Shown here: piece after piece, positions 47,166 through 51,572 of the stretch | Numbering within the stretch: position 1 is the stretch's first letter | Layout of the letters: each line of letters starts with the position of its first letter | Source: Priapulus caudatus | Lineage: Eukaryota; Priapulida; Priapulimorpha; Priapulimorphida; Priapulidae | Reading direction: 5' to 3' | Assembly: GCF_000485595.1 (NCBI RefSeq) | Contig: NW_014577088.1 | Coordinates: forward strand, 461,729 to 513,300 | DNA length: 51,572 nt | Notes under the pieces: generated by a model | Seen by the model: only the letters and a program-made list of their open reading frames with translations | What the model was told of the DNA's origin: nothing | Databases searched by the model: none | Made by a program: the position numbers and the translations under genes

Positions 47166-47399
47166 TGCCGGTGGTGGTCGGAGCCATTAGCTCTATAAAG
47201 AATGGTAGTGAGAAGAACTTTAAGGGACTCCCTGGCCACACACTGCACGAGAAGTGCAAAAAAATTGCATTACTAGGAACAGCACACATCCTGTGGAAAA
47301 TTCTGGATTGAATCCCTATGTACCAGGTTGGTACACGGCCAACCAAGAAGCCACCGCCTATTGCCGTGATCCACTTTGGAAACAACAACAATAATAACT
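47165..47399 (+). pseudogene. C-terminal end of the R4-like protein, joined by a deletion
   Basis: In the frame starting at about 47165 (PVVVGAISSIKNGSEKNFK) the sequence continues KCKKIALLGTAHILWKILD, then a stop. This is the extreme C-terminus of R4/Dong-like proteins, which lies beyond the endonuclease. Only a few bases separate it from polymerase sequence (HAKVTENI), so the intervening 1 kb or more is missing. The AAC/AAT run at about 47381-47398 precedes the untranslated region. Confidence 0.7.
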
Positions 47400-47892
47400 A
47401 GAGCACTCGGAGAGCACAGACCTCCGCCAAGGCAGCTCAATTCTCTCACTGTGAAAAATTTAATTAATTAATTAATTAATTAAATATATAATTGGATCCG
47501 GATCACCACCAAAATGTAATCAATTCTAAGTTACCCCATTTCTGACCTATCCTGAAAATTTAATTAATTAATTAATTAATTGGATCCGGATCACCACCAA
47601 AATGTAATGTTACCCCATTTCTGACCCATCCTGAAAATTTAATTAATTAATTGGATCCGGATCACCACCAAAATGTAATGTTACCCCATTTCTGACCTAT
47701 CCTAAAAATTTAATTAATTAATTGGATCCGGATCACCACCAAAATCTCATCAATTCTAAGTTAGGCGATTTCTGACTTATCCTAAAAATTTTATGACAAT
47801 CCGTCCATAACGTTTTCAGTTAGGCTATACACGCACACACCAACAAACACACGCCGGTGAAAACATAACCTCCTGCCAATCCCTTGGCGGAA

Positions 47893-47893
<1 letters not shown>
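47396..47893 (+). repeat. Structured 3' UTR with four tandem units and end-to-end pairing
   Basis: CCTCCGCCAAGG (47421-47432) is matched in inverse by CCCTTGGCGGAAG (47881-47893), so the ends can pair. Between them GGATCCGGATCACCACCAAA starts four tandem units at 47494, 47582, 47653 and 47724 (spacing 88, 71, 71), each ending in TTAATTAATTAA, except the last, which runs on into AATCCGTCCATAACG and ACGCCGGTGAAAACATAACC. Tails of this general type are frequent in animal LINEs. Confidence 0.85.
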
Positions 47894-47930
<37 letters not shown>

Positions 47931-47940
47931 TATAATGATA
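47894..47940. repeat. (TAA)n at the 3' boundary of the R4-like element
   Basis: About 12 TAA units followed by AATTATAATGATAAT, then unique sequence. Part may be the element's own tail and part the target. Confidence 0.9.
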
Positions 47941-47997
47941 ATATCAATATGATAGAATATGAATAATACTGATATGATCGAGCATCACCATGCACAC

Positions 47998-48044
47998 GAT
48001 CACGCACACACACGCACACACACGCACACACACGCACACACACG

Positions 48045-48077
<33 letters not shown>

Positions 48078-48133
48078 GCGCAGTCACACGCGCAGTCACA
48101 CAGACAGACCGACCGACAGACAGACAAACACCC

Positions 48134-48210
<77 letters not shown>

Positions 48211-48224
48211 GCACGCACGCACTA

Positions 48225-48256
<32 letters not shown>

Positions 48257-48285
48257 CACCCACACACACACACACATACACACAG
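47998..48285. repeat. (CGCACA)n, (AC)n and (GCAC)n compound array
   Basis: ACACGC-type units (48000-48090), GACAGACAGACC-like units (48100-48126), (AC)n (48136-48206), then GCAC units with one ACTACGC break (48206-48256) and AC again. Confidence 0.95.
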
Positions 48286-48900
48286 TCAGACATCACACGC
48301 GATTGGTGGGTTGGAAGATAAATAATATATATTCGTTATTTATTATTTCAATAATACATAAACAATATCTAGAATTGATCGCAATCTTGTCTTTTTTTAC
48401 TTGTCAGTAAAGACAACGACAATAAATTATAAATTTTCTATGAGTTTCCACAGAAGCCCACGAATATCGCTAGCGTTACATTGCAACGATAAATTCAGTT
48501 GTATTATAATTGTTCACAAATAAAAGGTTTTGGTGCTGAACTAGGTCGCCTGACGGTAGCAATATGTCTGTTGTATTTAATTAAAATGTTTATTTTATTT
48601 AAAATTAGAAGAGCGGTAAGTCGAGGGCCTGTACTCCGGGCATGATTAGAAGCAAAGGTAAACCCCGGTGTTCCTGATAAGCATGCAATGCGTCAGGTAG
48701 ACTAAAGCATAGAGAGTAGACAGCATAGAGGTGCATGTGCACTAAAGTCACATAAAGTCAGGGTATGTCATGTGGCGAGACCACAATGATCGCGCTTATG
48801 TGGGCAGGTAGCACTCACCATGTCATGTTATTTATCAATATATGCCCGTGCTTTATAATTAACCCTCAGGAACGACTGGAAACCATACTTCCCACCCCTT
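48286..48900. other. Unique DNA, no gene seen
   Basis: AT-rich at first. A donor-like ATG/GTGAGTGC on the minus strand near 48818 has no open exon behind it. Short duplicate CATAGAG / GTCACATAAAGTCAG words lie near 48710-48760. Confidence 0.45.
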
Positions 48901-48904
48901 GTTT

Positions 48905-49086
48905 ATTGATTATAGAGTGACGCCAACGATTTGCCAACTAGTTGTGCAGGGAGTGAGCGGTCGTGATTGTGCGCGAGTCTAGATATTGATCAGTCTGCTT
49001 GTGATTTGGGCTGACCTGGATTGTGTTCAATAGCAGTAGGCGCACACTCTGACTCCTGGCGGACGCTGCGGAGCTCCTGTGGGAAG
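48905..49086 (+). promoter_or_regulatory. Possible promoter / 5' UTR of the 49.1-kb gene candidate
   Basis: Upstream of the ATG at 49087 the DNA changes from AT-rich to balanced and CpG-bearing (GTGCGCGAGTC, CGGACGCTGCGG). The run TTGATTATAGAG at 48906 could be a poor TATA-like element. No ATG precedes 49087 closely. This is inferred only from position and composition. Confidence 0.2.
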
Positions 49087-49131
49087 ATGCTCACGAAATC
49101 GCTCACTGAAACCAGATCACCAATGACGAAG
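49087..49131 (+). CDS. Candidate first coding exon with a consensus splice donor
   Basis: ATG with A at -3 (GGGAAGATG) opens 15 codons, MLTKSLTETRSPMTK, ending in phase 0 at AAG/GTGAGTACG, a near-perfect donor (intron begins 49132). Two acceptors downstream keep the frame. One is TTTCGTCTCCAG at 49216 (85-bp intron), the other TTCTTTTTTCTCAATGTATACCAG-type sequence ending at 49894. The peptide is not recognised. Together with a second start exon at 49498 this makes 48.9-50.0 kb the most gene-like part of the window. Chance donors of this quality do occur, so the model needs transcript data. Confidence 0.33.
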
Positions 49132-49216
49132 GTGAGTACGATTTCCACGTAGTCTTAATCGCGCCACGGCTAAATGTTGTGATCACCGAGCGCGCCATCT
49201 TGCATTTCGTCTCCAG

Positions 49217-49315
49217 GCCAAAAGCAACCGAGACTCGGCAACAGCCTGTGATCGTCACGCCGACAAACCGTCGCCTTTCAGGAAGAAAAATGAGTGTTTG
49301 AGCAATAAGCGATGA
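49217..49315 (+). CDS. Candidate second exon (to stop), small basic protein
   Basis: Starts directly after CGTCTCCAG and reads 32 codons in phase 0, AKSNRDSATACDRHADKP through RKKNECLSNKR, then TGA. Joined to 49087-49131 it gives a 47-residue basic, Ser/Lys/Arg-rich product. No strong donor lies before the stop, so if this exon is used, the protein ends here. Alternatively the first exon skips to 49895. The minus strand across the same bases is also open (85 codons, 49103-49360) but lacks a recognisable motif. Confidence 0.28.
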   Translation, partial: AKSNRDSATACDRHADKPSPFRKKNECLSNKR

Positions 49316-49497
49316 GGCACGGTTGGCTGGATTTATAATGCTTTTCGTGCATACATGCATGAGGGCGCGTGTCAGTAGGTGATGCTGGTGTAACCATGCT
49401 GGTGTATTGGGGAAATGATAATAGCGGATATCATTACAAACCGACAGCCGGGCAGGTACACACTGGGTTGTGAATTTGCCGTAACGTGTAGCAGCAG

Positions 49498-49531
49498 ATG
49501 GCGGAGAAGTCTAGTCACATTTCGATCGAAG
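49498..49531 (+). CDS. Candidate start exon MAEKSSHISIE
   Basis: ATGGCGG start (G at +4, C at -3) opens MAEKSSHISIE and ends in phase 1 at a strong donor GAAG/GTAAGC (49532). The preceding AGCAGCAG could also be an acceptor, making it an internal exon. It lies about 370 bp after the first candidate start and may be an alternative first exon of the same gene. No partner exon in the right phase was confirmed. Confidence 0.25.
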
Positions 49532-49894
49532 GTAAGCCTATAGTTCGCAAACTCATGCACTACAATTAAATCAGTCGGGTCTCCTCATGGCGGCTATACG
49601 AGTTTCTCAGCGGTCTACCTTGTGATCTAGATTTCTCACGGTGGATAAAGATGGACCTCGCGCCTTAAACTCACTGTGTCAATGCCGCAGCTGTTGTACA
49701 GCGTGGATGCCGTTTAGTAGAAGTTTATTTTAAAACAAAGCTTGTAATATTATTCTTCGTCAATCAAGATGATGCGATAGAACAATGAGTAAAAACCACG
49801 GCAGTTGGTCGGCAAGTAAAAACGCGTGAATAATGAAATGACGTGCGTGCACAGCACGTCGATGTCAACGTTCTTTTTTCTCAATGTATACCAG

Positions 49895-49990
49895 TGTTCT
49901 AACACAGATTCTGTGGGCAGTGGAGGTTCCGACTTCAAATCTCCATACCGCAGGGTCTTACTGGCTCGAGTATGTTCAATAGTGAAGCGT
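49895..49990 (+). CDS. Candidate exon after a strong pyrimidine tract
   Basis: Follows an acceptor with a good pyrimidine run (CGTTCTTTTTTCTC...TACCAG, AG at 49893-49894). In phase 0 it reads CSNTDSVGSGGSDFKSPYRR and VLLARVCSIVKR, then TAG, so it could be a terminal exon joined to 49087-49131. A donor-like CTCGA/GTATGTT lies inside near 49968. The opposite strand is also open and reads MKSEPPLPTESVLEHWY then LRKKNVDIDVL (49750-49938), so the coding strand is not certain. Confidence 0.25.
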
Positions 49991-50185
49991 TAGTTTCTCT
50001 ACGCAGGCGATGCCTACACGGTATTACTACACAACCCCTTAGCGTATCTGTTCTAGGGAATCATACTGGGATCATCTTACTGGCGCAGATGGGGTCGTTG
50101 TCGTATCCGGTACTACAGATATGTACCCGAGGTAGTTTTAGGTTGTTTAGTATTATGTTTATATTTTTATATGAGGTGAGGTATG

Positions 50186-50231
50186 TTTAGGGTTAGGGTT
50201 AGGGTTAGAGTTAGGGTTAGGGTTAGGGTTA
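50186..50231 (+). repeat. Interstitial telomere-like array (TTAGGG)n
   Basis: Seven TTAGGG units with one variant (TTAGAG), followed directly by ACGCACGCACGC. This is the only array of the four with TTAGGG on the plus strand and the only one not inside a visible TIR element. Confidence 0.93.
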
Positions 50232-50457
50232 CGCACGCACGCACACACATTACGCACCACACACACACACACACACACACACACCACACATGCACAGACA
50301 GACAGACACACACACACACACACACGCACGCACGCACGCACGCGACGCGCGCGCATCCCCCTCCCCCCACACACACACAAACACACACACACACACACAC
50401 ACACAGCACAAACACACACACACAACCACACACACACACACAGCACACACACACACT
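50232..50457. repeat. (GCAC)n/(AC)n compound array
   Basis: CGCA units, AC runs, ACAGACAGACAG, more GCAC (50323-50341), a GCGCGCGCATCCCCC break and AC runs with CAAACAC and CAGCAC interruptions. Confidence 0.93.
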
Positions 50458-50507
50458 TATTGGATAGAAATTACGCGCCCAATAATAAGCAACCGATGTA
50501 CTCTTCT

Positions 50508-51572
50508 CAGCATTCAGAGAGAGAGAAGATAGGGAAGAGAGGGAGAGAAAGTAGGGAAGGGCAGAGAGGGCGGGAAAGAAAGGAGGGCGAGAGTGCAGCG
50601 GAGAAAGGGAGAGAGATAAAGCGGGAGGAGAGAGAGGAGAAGAGGGAGAGAGAGGCAATGGAGAGGGTGAGATGTGGGCAGATAGAACAAGAAAGCAGAG
50701 CCATGCAAGTTGAGGTTGGAGCAGGAGAGGAAGAGAGAGAGAGAGCGAGAGAGGCGAAAGATAGAGACGAGAGAGAGGAGAGAGGGGAGGGATGGGGGGA
50801 GGCGAAGGAGATTGTACCCTAAATAAATAACCCAATGTCAAGGTTCAGCAGGAGTTCTATGTGGAAAGGCAAGCAGAGAGAAAGGAATACTTGAAGGACG
50901 CCCTGAGCAGAGAGTTGTGTTGTTTTGTAGGCGTGAACTGTGGACAAGATAAAGAATACGGTGTGAAATGAAGGGTTAAAGCGCGAGGCGCGAGCGTCAT
51001 GCCAAGATCATCGCGAACGTCGCAAGAGAAGGAGAGAGAGCCAGGTTGCGAACTGGCAAGAGCCCTTAGAGAGAGAGGGAGGACTGGAAGAGCTTAGAGA
51101 GAGAGAGAGCACGAGAGAGAAGTCCACAGACGAAGAGAGAGAGAGAGGAGCGGCGAGGCGATAGCAGGAGGAGAGAGCGGTGAAAAAAGAGAGAGAGAGA
51201 TTGAAAGAAGCGAGCGAAGCAGGACAGATAGACAAAAACAGGCAGAGCTGGATACAGCAGCGAAGGAGAGAGGGAGAGAAAGAGAGGAAAAGCAGAGCGC
51301 GCCCCGACAGAGAGAGAAGGAGAGAGATGAGAGAGCAGAGAGGGAGAGAGAGAGAGAGCGAGAGAGAGATCGAAGAGAGGGAGAAGAGAGAGAGAGAGAG
51401 AAGGGAGATACGAAGACAAATGACAGGAGAGGAGGAGGAGAGCAGAGGAGAGATGAAGAGAGAGGAAGAGGAGAGGCAGAGGAAGGAAAGAGGGCAGTAA
51501 GAGGAAAGAACGAAAATGAGAAAGAGAGACAGAGAGAGAGAGAGAGAGAGACGAGCAGAGAAAGAGACGAAA
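50508..51572. repeat. GA-rich polypurine region to the window edge
   Basis: 50508-50816 and 51022-51572 are almost all purine on the plus strand, mainly GAGA/GGGA/GAAA mixtures with (GA)n blocks at the far end. Between them (50817-51020) is about 200 bp of ordinary DNA (TAAATAAATAACCC, GTGTTGTTTTGTAGGCG). Charged frames of 106-120 codons on plus and Ser/Leu-rich ones on minus follow from the composition. The region runs off the right edge. Confidence 0.9.

Larger units (their letters stand above)
45072..47893 (+). mobile_element. R4/Dong-like non-LTR retrotransposon, internally deleted
   Basis: A 2.8-kb element in plus orientation. It has a 5' leader (45072-45485), an N-terminal coding part (45486-46148), broken reverse transcriptase segments (about 46380-47160), a short C-terminal segment (47165-47390) and a structured 3' untranslated region (47396-47893). 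The protein signatures (N-terminal Trp-rich segment, PKNYRPI, LPDERNGC, GIFQGDS, YMDD and the tail ALLGTAHIL) fit the R4/Dong group, which carries a restriction-like endonuclease. Both ends meet (TAA)n arrays. Stops and frameshifts are frequent, so the copy is inactive. Confidence 0.88.

Noticed and set aside
27241-48285. CRISPR-like regular repeat arrays
   Set aside because: These arrays are tandem micro- or minisatellites without unique spacers, in a eukaryotic context.
50459-51500. Charged Glu/Arg frames (106-120 codons) in the GA-rich region
   Set aside because: GAG/AGA-type DNA lacks stops; the composition is explained by the repeat.

Overview
The window looks like a gene-poor piece of a metazoan nuclear genome. 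Evidence is four arrays of vertebrate-type telomere motif (TTAGGG/CCCTAA) lying internally, long (AC)n, (GA)n and trinucleotide microsatellites, decayed non-LTR retrotransposons of animal type, many short terminal-inverted-repeat (TIR) elements, and no compact bacterial-style genes. The species cannot be fixed from the sequence; a marine invertebrate is a guess based on the repeat types. No protein-coding gene could be named. Most long open frames are translations of simple repeats.

Layout. 1-8 kb: CT and CG/GT repeats, unique DNA, two tiny palindromic elements (1994, 4154) and a large GT array (5331). 7.9-8.3 kb: a foldback element. 8.8 kb: a primer-binding-site-like motif that may be an LTR-element relic. 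10.7-13.1 kb: a compound trinucleotide block, a TIR element filled with CCCTAA repeats, and about 190 bp of pure (AC)n. 15.6-19.9 kb: a possible exon running into a GT array, an unidentified protein-like segment (19023) and a CTG/GTT higher-order minisatellite. 21.0-22.0 kb: two well-bounded TIR elements. 24.7-27.6 kb: another palindromic element and an 8-bp minisatellite followed by a possible exon. 31-33 kb: a frame-broken coding relic and the 3' end of a non-LTR retrotransposon on the minus strand. 33.6-34.2 kb: two palindromic elements. 34.7-35.7 kb: weak exon-like fragments. 36.5-38.7 kb: simple repeats. 39.6-40.7 kb: a pogo/mariner-like TIR element with a second, telomere-repeat-bearing element nested inside. 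41.4-42.1 kb: a (CCT)n tract and a third telomere-bearing TIR element. 45.0-47.9 kb: an R4/Dong-like retrotransposon inserted in a (TAA)n microsatellite. 48.9-50.0 kb: the best candidate for the 5' end of a real spliced gene. 50.2-51.6 kb: a telomere-like array, AC repeats and about 1 kb of purine-rich DNA.

The most unusual signal is a dispersed family of very small (42-68 bp), nearly perfect palindromes. They all start TCARRAG or a one-base variant, and most are flanked by exact 5-bp direct repeats, usually of form TNNNA. One 285-bp relative has the same ends. Nine copies are seen. The second is the placement of telomere-like arrays inside TIR elements of three different kinds. These are mobile DNA, not a cooperating gene set; nothing resembling an operon or pathway is present.
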